A stretch of DNA of 64,000 bases, taken from Bubalus kerabau. Lineage: Eukaryota > Chordata > Mammalia > Artiodactyla > Bovidae. Position numbers and translations under genes: made by a program. Below are positions 1 to 10,487 of this stretch, one piece after another (positions within the stretch are counted from its first letter, which is position 1; the number at the start of each line of letters is the position of its first letter). Location: assembly GCF_029407905.1 (NCBI RefSeq), contig NC_073637.1, positions 49,786,501 to 49,850,500 on the forward strand, read 5' to 3'. The notes under the pieces were generated by a model, which worked only from the letters and a program-made list of their open reading frames with translations, searched no databases and was not told the origin of the DNA.

Positions 1-503
1 TGGGAGAACTGGACAGCTAACTGCAAAAAGTATGAAATGAGAACATTCCCTGACACCTTATACAAAAATAGACTCAAAATGTATTAAAAACCTAAATGTA
101 AGACCTGAAACTACGAAAAAAAAAACCTCCCAGAATGAAACATAGGCAGAACACTTTTTGAAAAACTATAGCAGTATTTATCTTCTAAGGCAAAGGAAAC
201 AAAAGCAAAAACAAATGAGACTTAGTTACACTTAAAAGCTTTTGCACAGCAAAATCCATCAACAAAATGAAAAGATAGCCTACTCAATGGGAGAAATATT
301 TACAAATGATAATATAACTTACAAATGATATAATCTTTGTGTTACACTGATGATTAGTGATGTTGAGTAACTTTTCATGTGTCTGTTGGCCACTTATATG
401 TCTTCTTTGGAAAAAATGCCTATTCAGATCTTTTGCCCATTTTAAAATCAAGTTTGTTTGTTTTTTATAGAATTTTGTGAGCTGTTCATACATTTTGGAT
501 ATA
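1..503. mobile_element. L1 fragment with inverted 3' part
   Basis: Bases 1 to about 330 read as decayed L1 ORF2 C-terminal coding on the plus strand (translation resembles KAFAQQNPSTK, then a stop, then KDSLLNGRNIYK). Bases about 343-500 read as the next piece of the same ORF2 on the minus strand (ISKMYEQLTKFYKK, then WAKDLNRHF). Consecutive parts of one ORF in opposite orientation suggest a rearranged single copy. Confidence 0.75.
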
Positions 504-750
504 AACAAGGTTGACTATGGTTCCAGCCAATCAGATATCTCCTATTTTTCTCTTCCTCATTTCTTACTTTTTACCCTATAAAGTTTTTGCTTTCCACCCC
601 ATTTTGCGGCTTTCCAAAGGAGACTTTGTGAGGTGTTAAAATTTGTTTGTATCACCTAAAATATTTTCTTTAATCATTTAACGCCAGAAACATAAAGCAC
701 AAAGATTATAGTTCCTAATTAAATTGAACATCCCCAATTAGCAATGTGCT

Positions 751-991
751 GCTGCTACTGCTAAGTCACTTCAGTCGTGTCCGACTCTGTGCGACCCCAC
801 AGACAGCAGCCCACCAGGCTCCGCCATCCCTGGGATTCTCCAGGCAAGAACACTGGAGTGGGTTGCCATTTCCTTCTCCAATGCATGAAAGTGAAAAGTG
901 AAAGTGAAGTCCCTCAGTCGTGTCCGACTCTTAGTGACCCCATGGACTGCAGCCTACTAGGCTCCTCCATCCATGGGATTTTCCAGGCAAG
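751..991 (-). mobile_element. BOV-A2 SINE
   Basis: This is a dimeric Bov-A element in reverse orientation (GCT-rich tail complement at left, then CAGTCGTGTCCGACTC twice). It is flanked by a perfect 11-bp target-site duplication AGCAATGTGCT at 740-750 and 992-1002. Confidence 0.92.
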
Positions 992-1020
992 AGCAATGTG
1001 CTACTTTAATAAAAATAATT

Positions 1021-1302
1021 AATGCTGCTGCTGCTGCTGCTAAGTCGCTTCAGTCGTGTCTGACTCTGTGAGACCCCATAGACGGCAGCCCACCAGGCTC
1101 CGCCGTCCCTGGGATTCTCCAGGCAAGAACACTGGAGTGGGTTGCCATTTCCTTCTCCAATGCATGAAAGTAAAAAGTGAAAGCAAAGTCACTCAGTTGT
1201 GTCCAACTCTCAGCAACCCCATGAACTGCAGCCTACCAGGCTCCTCCACCCATTGGATTTTCCAGGCAAGAGTACTGGAGTGGGGTGCCATTGCCTTCTC
1301 TG
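1021..1302 (-). mobile_element. BOV-A2 SINE
   Basis: This is a full dimer in reverse orientation. The target-site duplication AAAAATAATT lies at 1011-1020 and 1303-1312. It sits only about 20 bp from the preceding BOV-A2, with separate duplications, so these are two independent insertions. Confidence 0.92.
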
Positions 1303-1312
1303 AAAAATAATT

Positions 1313-1650
1313 CATATAATTCACTAAAAACTTATTATGGGCCAGACACTAACTGAAAAACACTTCTGCCAGCATCATTTTTGTTTCATACTCAAAAACA
1401 AATGCCATGATTCCACACCCCCTCCATATTTGTAGGGAAGAGCCATGTTTTTAACTAACGTTCATTCCTCTTAGTTTGGAACCACCACCACTTTCCTTGA
1501 AAGACCCACTTCTCCCTTATACTTACTCCTTGGGGTGTCTCTGGCTCTAGCCTCGGACTCTGGTTCCTTGGTCATACATTTAAAATTTCGGTGGCGGTCC
1601 CAGATTCCTGGTAGTGCCTTCTGTCCTGGTTTGGCGTTCTCTTGTCATCT
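1313..1650. other. Unassigned intergenic stretch
   Basis: No repeat, RNA or coding signal is recognised here. The sequence is moderately C/T-rich and lies between a BOV-A2 and a MER5A-like relic. Confidence 0.5.
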
Positions 1651-1654
1651 AATG

Positions 1655-1808
1655 CATGGTTCCTACATTAGCCAGCATAAGGATCCCCTGGAAGACTTGT
1701 TAAAACCCAAGTTCCTAGACCCCGCCCCCAAAGATTCTGATTGGTAAGTTCTGGCTTTCAATTTGCATTAGTGCAAGCTCCCAGCTGATGCTGATGCTGC
1801 TGTGGCCT
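1655..1808 (+). mobile_element. MER5A-like hAT-Charlie relic
   Basis: The internal landmarks CTTGTTAAAACCCA, CCCCGCCCCCAAAGATTCTG and GCTCCCAGCTGATGCTGATG match the layout of the non-autonomous DNA transposon MER5A. It is degraded and its ends are uncertain. Confidence 0.65.
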
Positions 1809-1877
1809 TAGGAACTGAGCTTGTTAACCATATACTAAGGCCCAGAAACTATCTTATTTACAACCCCCATTTACCCA

Positions 1878-1984
1878 AATGGCACCCCACTCCCGTATTC
1901 TTGCCTGGAGAATTCCATGGACACAGGAACTTGGTGGGCCACAGTCCATGGGGTCGCAGAGAGTGGACACGACTGAATGACTAA
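1878..1984 (+). mobile_element. Bov-A/Bov-tA 3' fragment
   Basis: One Bov-A unit (ATTCTTGCCTGGAGAATTCC to GACACGACTGAATGACTAAC) is present without the tRNA part. It is followed by a (AAAAC)n simple repeat at about 2001-2023. Confidence 0.8.
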
Positions 1985-2097
1985 CACATACGCTCATGGA
2001 AACAAAACAAAACAAAACAAAACACTGAGGCTGACAGTTACCCCATTTTATTGGACCTGGAACTGCCTGACTCCCAAACTCAAGTTCTTTTCTATGC

Positions 2098-2268
2098 TGG
2101 GTTCTCAATCTGATGGCACATTAGAAACACATAAGGAACATTTAATTTACACAAATCTCATCAGACTAAAGGAATCTAGGTCTCTCGGGTGGGTTTGGGC
2201 ATTTATTCATTGTTTTTACTATTCCCCATGATTCTGATGCATGTAAGACTACGAGCCACTGTCTCACA
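2098..2268. mobile_element. Second MER5-type DNA transposon relic
   Basis: The left end GGTTCTCAATCTGATGGCAC and right end ACGAGCCACTG resemble the inverted termini CAGTGGTTCTCAA of hAT-Charlie MITEs. The interior is degraded. Confidence 0.55.
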
Positions 2269-2295
2269 GCATTGTTTATCATATATACCTATTTC

Positions 2296-3120
2296 TTTTT
2301 TAAATTAGTATTTATTGGAGTATAGTTGCTTTATAAATGCTTCCACTGTACAGCAAGTGAGTCAGCCATATATTTACATATATCCTTTCCCTTTTGGACT
2401 TTTCTATTCAGGTCACAGCAATGCATTAAGCAGAGGTCCCTGTGCTATACAATAGGTTCTCATTAGTTATCTATTTTATGTAGTATAACTATATATTTTA
2501 TATAGTACTGATAACATGGTATCAGTGCTATGTATGTGTCAATCCCAATCTCCCAATTCCTCCCACCTGTGTGGCAGTCCTAACACAGGTTGGAAAAGAA
2601 TTTTCAGACACAGAGTATTGCAGAAAGGATTGAGTTTATTACGAACAAAGAGCAGAAATAATGTGGGCACTGCTAGTGCAGTGGGCTGACACCTCCTGAC
2701 AGGCCAGGGAGAGTCGATGTTTTTCCTGGATTCCTTGAGGCTACCAATTTTTATAGCCTCAAGCCAAAGAAAATTGCTGCTGGCAGGTTGGCATTACTTG
2801 ATTGGTTATGGTAATAGGGTGAGTACCTGGATGAGAATTTTTGCCTAATTTGGGGTCAGGAAGCTGGCTGGTAAGGATAGGGGAGGGGGTGGAGCGGCAG
2901 GGGGGTGGTATTTTGAGCAACAGTTACAAAGGGGTTCATTCAGTTCCAGAGGTGGGCTCCTCTGGAGCCCTCTGGTTTGTTCTTGGCTCCATGTCTGTGG
3001 CCTTGGTGCAGGACTCCGTATCACCACCATCCTTTTCCCCTTGGTATCCATATATTTGTTCTCTATGTCTAGAAAAATACTAAAGGTGATCTTACTTGCA
3101 AAGCAGAAATGAGAGACACA
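2296..3120 (-). mobile_element. 5'-inverted L1 3' end, host to a solo LTR
   Basis: The minus-strand L1 3' UTR runs 2296-2567 and resumes 3024-3071. A short plus-strand L1 3' UTR piece follows at about 3070-3120. The flanking target-site duplication is 19 bp with one mismatch (ATCATATATACCTATTTCT at 2277-2295, ATCATGTATACCTATTTCT at 3121-3139). The order of pieces is that of a twin-primed insertion. Confidence 0.85.
2568..3023 (-). mobile_element. Solo LTR of an endogenous retrovirus
   Basis: This is a 456-bp element with TG...CA ends, inserted into the L1 above with a 5-bp duplication CCACC on both sides. The LTR polyadenylation signal AATAAA lies on the minus strand (2635-2640), about 65 bp from the 3' end. 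No internal viral genes are present. It is a bovine-type LTR; the family is not assigned. Confidence 0.75.
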
Positions 3121-3139
3121 ATCATGTATACCTATTTCT

Positions 3140-3892
3140 GAATTCCCTTTTCCGTTTTACCAGTGTCACTTTCTTCTCCTTTTGTTACCTCTCCAAAGTC
3201 ACCCCCAAAATTTCAGATGGTCTGGAGTGTGTTTAGCCAGAGCACGGTAGGGACCAGGTACATGATGACAGGACATTACATCCAGAGACTAAAATGCTTT
3301 CTCACTGCAGAGAGAAATAATGAGGAATGGTATGAAACTGTCTTTTCAGAATGTCAGAGCAGAGTGTGTATCAGCGCAAAGGATAATGACACAGCTGGAA
3401 GGACACTGAATCAGACAGCACTGCTGAATGTGGTTAGATGAATGTTTCCTTATAATAGGCTTTTCTTTTGGTTGACAGAGATGGAAAGGAAAGATAGTGT
3501 ATCTCTGTCCTCTGGGAAGTACTGATGACCTCTGAGAAACGGAGCTCCAGAATTGATGGAGGGGCCCCATGGGTAGTCATGCACTACAACCACACTTGTT
3601 CTAACAAAGAATGTGTCTTATGTGCAACGAAGTGGACACTCTCAATACCCACAATATGTACCCATTGTCATTTTACCACAATCAGAATAATTCATAACAC
3701 AGTGAAGAGAGAAGTAGTCAATGATTTTAGAAGCATATGAAATAAACAACTTTTCAGTTAGGATACATGGTATTTTGCCAATCAAACGTATTTCTAAGTA
3801 TTTCTTCCCTTTCACCAAAATATAAGATTCTTTTTTTCTAACGACTGGTTATTTCCAAATAGCAAAGTGCTCGAGGAATGAAGTCTGGAGCT
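3140..3892. other. Unassigned intergenic stretch
   Basis: There are no recognised repeats or genes. Short open frames (up to about 90 codons) do not resemble a known protein and look like chance. Confidence 0.5.
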
Positions 3893-3904
3893 ATGTATGT
3901 GCTA

Positions 3905-4033
3905 TGTGCTGTGCTATGCTGAGTCACTCAGTCACATCCGACTCTTGCAACCCCATGGACTGGCGCACCAGGCTCCTCTGTCCATGGGGATTCTCCAGGC
4001 AAGACTGCTGGAGTGGGTTGCCATGCCCTCCTC
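3905..4033 (-). mobile_element. Bov-A-type SINE, truncated
   Basis: This is a single reverse-oriented Bov-A unit with a perfect 12-bp duplication ATGTATGTGCTA at 3893-3904 and 4034-4045. Confidence 0.88.
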
Positions 4034-4182
4034 ATGTATGTGCTACATTGGCAAGCAAATTTAAATGGTCCCTATTTTGTCACACAATAAAGAAACAGTG
4101 TGATACTGACAGTCATGAGTTAGGAAGGCTAGAGACCCTGGAATACAGGTGATAATAATAGAGTTCATTCCATCCAGTTTGA

Positions 4183-4221
4183 TTCATTCATTCATTCATT
4201 CACTCACTCACTCACTCATTC
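4183..4221. repeat. (TTCA)n/(CTCA)n simple repeat
   Basis: Tandem tetranucleotides CATT and CACT run without interruption and lie before a sequence resembling the 3' end of an old L2/MIR. Confidence 0.85.
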
Positions 4222-4386
4222 AACATTTACTAAGGACCTAGGTGCCAGAAATGACATCAAGCACTACTGGAAAACAAGGGTAAAATAAAAGCCGTTGTCT
4301 GTGAACTTTAATCAAAGAAAAGCCTAGTGATAACTCTAAGTGTGTAAAGGTACTGTTTGAAGAAACGATGAGACATACAAACCGTA

Positions 4387-4731
4387 GTAGTTCTCTGGTG
4401 GGATAGTGGACAAGAATCCACCTGTCAGCGCAGAAGATACGGGTACGACCCCTGATCCGGGAAGATTCCACATGTCAAGGGCCAGTAAAGCTTGTGTGCC
4501 ACAAATACTGAGCCCGCAGTCTAGAGCCGTCAGGCTGCAACTCCTGAGCCCACGTGCTGCAATTGCTGAAGCCTGTGTGCCTAGAGTCTGTGCTCTACAG
4601 CAAGAGAAACCACTGCAATGAGAAGTCTGTGCACTCCAACGAAGGGTAGCCCCCCACTCGCAACTAGAGAAAGCCTGCGTGTAGAAACAAAGACCCAGTG
4701 CAACCAAAAATTAACTTACTTTTAAAAAAAA
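4387..4731 (+). mobile_element. CHR-type tRNA-Glu SINE
   Basis: A decayed tRNA-like head (AAGAATCCACCTGTCAGCGC) is followed by repeated GAGCCCACGTGCTGCAA-type units and an A-rich end after AAAGACCCAGTGCAACC. This is the layout of the cetartiodactyl CHR SINE. Confidence 0.85.
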
Positions 4732-5458
4732 CACTGAATTATTCTAATCAGGGATGCTACCTACCTGCCCAGATGTCTGGGATCGCCATCATTCTAACAG
4801 GCACAAACATGGAGAGCATATGCTAACAATAAATATGACTCTTCTAAACATCCATGCGATTCCCAGATAATTTCCTTTCATGCCCTGCTCTTCCTGAATA
4901 CAGAAAACTTTCTAAGTGCCAGTATGGACATTGTTACATCATACAGCTAAACAGCACCATGCTCATATTGCTCACCATGTAAAATACTGGCATTTGCTAA
5001 TTCAGTTTTGGAGATTTCATTATCTAGGGATTATCATTTTCACATCAAGTTAAACAAAATATCATTGTACAATAGTTATAGAAAATGATGATCATTTGGA
5101 AGATGTACCTTTTCAGGATTTACTACCTGTGGAAAGGTTTAGATAATTTGTAACTTTTTGACAACTGAAAGGAACAGATGGTATTTTTCTGACTGCATCA
5201 GGGAGTGGCTAATGAGCATGAGCAAACTGGCAGAGAGCCACTTCAGATTCATTTCTAGGACAAAAAGAAATGAAATATTACCACCCAAAGAGCTTGTTGG
5301 TAATTTTTTTTCCTTTAAAGAAACTGGAAACAATTCATACATTTTTTTTTCTTCTTCTTCAGCTGCTCCTTTAAAATATTCAGAGCACAGAAATATATTT
5401 TGTTCAATCCACTTGGTTGTACGACTAATTCATGAATAAAAAGTATGTATTGTACACC
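4732..5458. other. Unassigned intergenic stretch
   Basis: No repeat is recognised. A 93-codon open frame at 5158-5439 (plus) has no resemblance to a protein family I know and no coding context. Confidence 0.5.
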
Positions 5459-5698
5459 TGTTGTTTAGTCGCTGAGTTGTCTTCAACTCTTCTACAACCC
5501 CATGGACTATAGCCCACCAGGCTCCTCTGTCCATGGGCTTTTCCAGGTCAGGATACTGTAGTGGGTTGCCATTTCCTACTCCAGGGGATCTCCCTGAACT
5601 GGGGATTGAACTTGAGTCTTCTGCATTGGCAGGTGGATTCTTTATCAGAGTCATTGTATGGTAAAGAATGTACCATTCTATGTACCACTGGGAAGTCC
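5459..5698 (-). mobile_element. Bov-tA SINE
   Basis: This is a reverse-oriented Bov-A body (GTTGTTTAGTCGCTGAGTTG) and tRNA-Glu-derived head ending ACCACTGGGAAGTCCCC. It is diverged. No clean target duplication was found. Confidence 0.85.
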
Positions 5699-5719
5699 CC
5701 TGTATACTTTTGTGCAATA

Positions 5720-6425
5720 CTTTTTAACAGTTTTACTGAGATATAATTCACATAACACAATTCACCCATTTAAAGTGTACAGATTCAAGGATTTAATATG
5801 CCCACACTGTTGTACATCTAATCACCATAATCAACTGTAGAATATTTCATTACTCCAAAATCCTGTACCCCTTGCCTCCATCCTCTCACCTTTTCTAGCC
5901 CCTAGGTATCCACTTTGCCTCTATAGATTTGCCCATTTTTAACATTTCATATAAATGGAATAATACACTATATGATCCTTTGTGACTGGTTTCTTTCACT
6001 TAGCGTATTTCCAGATTCATTCATGTTGTAGTATGCATAGGTATTTCTTTTTATTGCCAAATAAATTATATGGAGATATATATATATATATATATATCAC
6101 ATTTATCCATTATCAGTTAATGGACATTTGGGTTGTCTTCACTTTTTGGTATTATGAATAATCCTGCTATGAATTTTTATGTTCAAGTTTTGTGTGGGCA
6201 CATGCTTTCATTTCTCTTGGGGATATACCTGGGAAAGAATTGCTGGATAAAACGATAATGCTGTTTAAGCATTTGAGGGATTGCCAAAGCAGCTGCACCA
6301 TTTTATACTCTCACGAGCAATGTATGTGGGTTCCAATTTCTCCACATCCTTAACAACACTTGTTATTTCCTGTCTATGTGATTATAACCCATCCTAGTGA
6401 ACGTGAAATGGTATCTGATTTCCAT
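5720..6425 (-). mobile_element. Old L1M-type L1 3' end
   Basis: Landmarks of mammalian L1M 3' ends in antisense are present: TTTTACTGAGATATAATTCA, CACCCATTTAAAGTGTACAG, TTGGGTTGTCTTCACTTTTT. A (TA)n tract occurs at about 6077-6098. Confidence 0.75.
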
Positions 6426-6901
6426 TTGTCTTTTCACTTTCACAATAATTTTATTTGGGCTATTTTTATATGGGAGAAAAAGGTTGTGAAAACTTCTCAT
6501 TATCTTTAAAGATTATCCTCATATTCAGATGTGATTTTTTTGCCTGATCCCTCCTCACCTCTCTTTATAATAGTACCCCATTTTTTCTTTGAGGAAGACT
6601 AAACCTTATCCAATCTCAGTCTATACAATTTGAGAAGAGCTGACCCCTTCACCTCTAGCTCCAGAATGAACACCTGAATCAGGCCTGGCTAATTGGAACC
6701 CTTAGACTGGGGACTAGTTGGGAGAGAAAAACAACACCAGTCATGTGAAAGAGATAATTTAATACAAACACATATTAATCAGGTATCAAGTTGTTAACCA
6801 GGACACTAAACAGTAGAAGAGAACCCTAAAAATTCTGGAGGTAGCAACTGCAGGAACCAACTTCTGCCCTTAAAGCAAAGGGATAGAGGGAAGAGGTTAG
6901 A
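6426..6901. other. Unassigned intergenic stretch
   Basis: No confident repeat or gene is seen. The text resembles the interior of an ancient mammalian LTR but I cannot name it. Confidence 0.4.
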
Positions 6902-6913
6902 ATTATTAAAACA

Positions 6914-7231
6914 GGACTTCCCTGGTGGCCCACTGGATAAGAATCCATCTGCCAATGCAGACTGGGGACATGAGTCTGGGAAGATTCCACGTGCCTCAGA
7001 GCAACTAAGCCTGTTCATCACAACTGCTGAAGCTCTCGCACTCTAGAGCCCACATGCTGCAACTACCGAAGCTCGCGCTCCTAGAGCCCGAGCTCCATGA
7101 GAGAAGCCACCGCAACGAGATGCCCACACATCTCAACAGAGAGTAGCCCCCGCTCGCCACAACTGGAGAAGGCCCACACAAAAGCAGCAAAGACCCAGCA
7201 CAACCAAAAATAATTTTAAGAAATTTTAAAG
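6914..7231 (+). mobile_element. CHR-type SINE
   Basis: It runs from GGACTTCCCTGGTGGCCC to an A-rich tail. The perfect 13-bp duplication ATTATTAAAACAG lies at 6902-6914 and 7232-7244. Confidence 0.93.
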
Positions 7232-7244
7232 ATTATTAAAACAG

Positions 7245-7914
7245 AACACGGAGAAGGAGCCCTTGGAGCTGAAATAGATGAGAAGGCAAACTCCAGTGTC
7301 TCTCAGCTCAGAATGGGCTCCAGCCAGCTAGTGCCGGCTTTCTGGTGGGGGTAAGGGGTGCAGGCAAAAGACCTGTTCTACAAGTGTTATAATTAGATTA
7401 GGGACTGCTGGCAAGAAACTGCAGCAGAGTGAAGAAGTGGCACTCTCAAGAACCCCAGACACTCAAGGAGTCTATAGTAAGTTCACAGGAAGCAGCACAA
7501 CCTTTCTTCTTCCATGCTCCTTCCAGGTCCTGCCTTAGTGCCCCTCCTTGGCAGAATCTAAGAGAAAACTGCCACCAGAGAACTGTGGTTTGCAAAGCTC
7601 CAGCGCCACAATATAGAGTACATAAAGGTGGACTTGGAGCTGACTCACCTTTGGCTACCCAGGATTCATATGCACCCTTCTTTACACTTTAAATTTTCAT
7701 ACAATAATTCAACAACTCCCAGTTGTATGATGCAACTATCCTTCATACAAAAGAAGTTATTCTCACACTTCACAAAATCAGAAGATGCAAAATACTAATG
7801 GTCATTGTAGCTACACAGGCTATGCTAATAACCCCTTAATTTCAATCTCAGTCCCAGCTGAAATTGTTACCAAAAGATTAAATGGTAAAGTTAATCTCAA
7901 ATAAGAAAAACTTG
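7245..7914. other. Unassigned intergenic stretch
   Basis: No repeat or gene is recognised. An 87-codon plus-strand open frame (7429-7692) has no recognisable domain. Confidence 0.45.
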
Positions 7915-8170
7915 TAGTGGGTGGGAGAGCGAGGACTGGGAGTTTGGGGTTAATAGATGGAAACTATCACATATAGAAAGGATAACCAACAAGGACCTAA
8001 TATATAGCAGACGGAACTATAGTCAATATCCTGGGATAAACCATAATGGAAAAGAATATTAAAAAAGAATGTATATATGTGTAAAACTGAGTCACTGCTG
8101 TACAGAAGAAATGAATACAACATTGTAAATCAACTGTACTTCAATAAAAAATAAATTTAAAAAACATGTA
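7915..8170 (+). mobile_element. L1 3' UTR fragment
   Basis: This is bovine-type L1 3' UTR in sense orientation (AGACGGAACTATAGTCAATA, then TGTAAATCAACTGTACTTCA), ending in AATAAAAAATAAATTTAAAA. Confidence 0.85.
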
Positions 8171-8287
8171 AAAATTAATTAGGAAAAGATAGTATACATG
8201 TGTGAATGTATGATTCTTTTATATATATATTGTACATTTATACATAATGTATATGCACATATATTTATATAACATTTATATAATGTA

Positions 8288-8385
8288 TGCTACTGCTAAG
8301 TCACTTCAGTCGTGTCCGACTCTGAGCGACCCCATGGACTGCAGCATACTAGGCTCCTTCGTCCATGGGATTTTCCAGGCAAGAG
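8288..8385 (-). mobile_element. Bov-A-type SINE, single unit
   Basis: This is a reverse-oriented single unit with a perfect 12-bp duplication TTATATAATGTA at 8276-8287 and 8386-8397. Confidence 0.92.
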
Positions 8386-8432
8386 TTATATAATGTACAT
8401 GTGTATGCATATTATATATACATATACACATA

Positions 8433-8640
8433 GTTATTGGGCTTCCCTGGTGGTTCAGATGGTAAAGAATCTACCTGCAATGTAGATCTGGGTTCGATCC
8501 TGGGTTGGGAAGATCCCCTGGAAGAGGGCATAGCAACCCACTCCAGTATTCTTGCCTGGAGAATCCCCATGGACAGAGGAGCCTGGTAGGCCGGCTACAG
8601 AGTCAGATACGACTGAGCAACTAAGCACATATAGCTCTAG
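8433..8640 (+). mobile_element. Bov-tA SINE
   Basis: A tRNA-Glu-like head (GGGCTTCCCTGGTGG, GGTTCGATCC) joins a Bov-A body. The perfect 15-bp duplication ATACATATACACATA lies at 8418-8432 and 8641-8655. Confidence 0.94.
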
Positions 8641-8901
8641 ATACATATACACATAACAAGAAAGAAAATACTCATAGCTGTTAGAGGCACAATTTATGTA
8701 ACTGGTCACAAGGTCATATTTGATATTTTAAACTTCCATTATTATATTAGTTGTTTTGCTACATAACAAACTCTTGCAAAATTTATTTGCTTACAGCAGC
8801 AAACGTGTATCTCACATAGTTTCCATGGGTTAAGAACTCATGAGTGACTTAACTGAGTGGTCCTGTCTCACATGAAATCAGCCAAGATGTTAGCTGAGGG
8901 C

Positions 8902-9140
8902 TTCCCTGATGGCTCAGTGTTAAAGAATCTGCCTGCCAAAAAAGGAGACACGGGTTCAGTCCCTGATTTGGGAAGACCCCACATGCCGTGAAGCAACTAA
9001 GCCCACGTGCACCACAACTACTGAGCCTGCGCGCTCTAGTGCCTGTGCTCGGTCACGAGAGAAGCCACTGCAATGAGAAGCCCGCGTGCAACGATCAAAA
9101 CCCAGTGCAGCCAAACAAAAATAAGTGTTTAAAAAAAGAA
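8902..9140 (+). mobile_element. CHR-type SINE
   Basis: It starts GGGCTTCCCTGATGGC, continues with GAAGCAACTAAGCCCACGTG and related units, and ends in AAAATAAGTGTTTAAAAAAA. It has inserted into an older sequence at about 8730-8900 that looks like an ancient mammalian repeat. Confidence 0.88.
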
Positions 9141-10050
9141 GCCCCCAAATGACCTGGCGGCAGTCTCATCTTCCAAATTAATGAATTATTGTTCTTCCCT
9201 TGGTAGAAGCATTTCTCCTTTGGGAACTAGACTCCCCCAAGCCAGCAAAGCTCAAAGTTTGAGGGCAAGTAAAAATTCTGAGTGGGTTATAAAACATAAT
9301 AGTAAGAGGAAGTACTCAGACTTCCATTCTTTAATTTCTGGACCCATATATTCTAGCTATGGAAGTGACACACCATATGTGACCTCTGGTTCAAATCTTA
9401 TACTGTGTCTTAAGATATTCTTCTAAGAGAATATCCATCCTTTCAAGGTGTTGTCTCCAAAATAGCATTACTTACATAATGACATATTAGAGCAAGACCA
9501 TTTAATACCACAAATTCCTTGATCAGAAGCAGTGTTGACAGAATACCACGTTGGCAAATAAGGCATTTTGTTAAGTGATACTGACATAAGCATAATGGGA
9601 AAGAAAAGAAGATTCATATATAGAATAGGCTCTATTCCATTAAGGATAAATTTCTACTCCATCCATGATGGAAAGGATCCAGTGTAATCAACCTGCCACC
9701 AGGTAGCTATGACTGGTTCCTTTTAGAAATGGCTGTAGCGCTTTGAAAATATAGGGAATATAGAATCTGAAGTCTGGCAAACTTCAGAGAATGCAAAAGC
9801 ACATGTATTTTATCCCCAACAACACAAGTTGCTATCCTGTAAAGAGGTTCTTAACATTTTCTTTTCCAAACCACAAAATGGACTATATGTGCGTACTCCT
9901 ACGGCCCACCACTTCCTTCTCTAATTTGTACAGAGAAATAAAGCAACTAGCACTAGCAACGGGTAATATTCACTGAAGAACGAGTACAAAGATATGAGAT
10001 CCTTTTGTTACATTTAGAGTAAACTTTGCCAAGAAAAAATACATATGACT
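9141..10050. other. Unassigned intergenic stretch
   Basis: The sequence is A/T-rich with no recognised repeat, RNA or coding signal. Confidence 0.5.
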
Positions 10051-10150
10051 AATCAAAGTTTTAAAATATTAAATGTTTTATAATGCATTGTACTTTTTAT
10101 ATTTTAAAAATTACTATTTTATAAAAATGACTTGACTTTCCCAGCTCACC
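10051..10150 (+). repeat. Left copy of a ~100-bp direct repeat
   Basis: This A/T-rich sequence begins AATCAAAGTTTTAAAATATT and ends TTTCCCAGCTCACC. It is repeated at about 95% identity at 10389-10487, with a BOV-A2 exactly between the two copies. Confidence 0.97.
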
Positions 10151-10388
10151 AACCCACTCCAGTACTCTTGCCTGGAAACTCCCATGGACGGAGGAGCCTG
10201 GTAGGCCGCAGTCCATGGGGTCGCTAAGGGTCGGACACGACTGAGCAACCTCACTTTCACTTTTCACTTTCATGCATTGGAGAAGGAAATGGCAACCCAC
10301 TCCGGAGAATCCCAGGGATGGGGGAGCCTGGTGGGCTGCCATCTATGGGGTCACACAGAGTTGGATACTGTGTGTGCAACTTAGCAGC
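10151..10388 (+). mobile_element. BOV-A2 SINE, end-trimmed, between long direct repeats
   Basis: This is a plus-oriented dimer that lacks the usual first bases (starts AACCCACTCCAGTACTC) and a short piece in the second unit. It ends at TTAGCAG. Both neighbours are copies of the same 100-bp host sequence. Confidence 0.93.
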
Positions 10389-10487
10389 AATCAAAATTTT
10401 AAGATATTAAATGTTTTATAATGCATAGTACTTTTTTATTTTAAAAATTACTATTTTATAAAAATGACTTGACTTTCCCAGCTCACC
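10389..10487 (+). repeat. Right copy of the ~100-bp direct repeat
   Basis: It starts AATCAAAATTTTAAGATATT and ends TTTCCCAGCTCACC, then runs on into unique AGTTCTATTAATAG. There are a few substitutions and one-base indels relative to the left copy. Confidence 0.97.

Noticed and set aside
2568..3023. Provirus with coding capacity
   Set aside because: Only an LTR is present. No gag, pro, pol or env sequence adjoins it or the LTRs at 34246-36605.
3163..3441. 92-codon plus-strand open frame
   Set aside because: There is no homology that I recognise and no neighbouring exon or conserved feature.
4183..4221. Tandem repeats as a CRISPR-like array
   Set aside because: They are simple TTCA/CTCA microsatellites in a mammalian genome, without spacers.
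5158..5439. 93-codon plus-strand open frame as a possible small gene
   Set aside because: There is no promoter, splice context or recognisable domain. The length is compatible with chance in this stretch.
8439..8520. tRNA gene from the tRNA-Glu-like heads of Bov-tA and CHR elements
   Set aside because: These are SINE promoters with decayed cloverleafs, fused to a SINE body, not functional tRNA genes.
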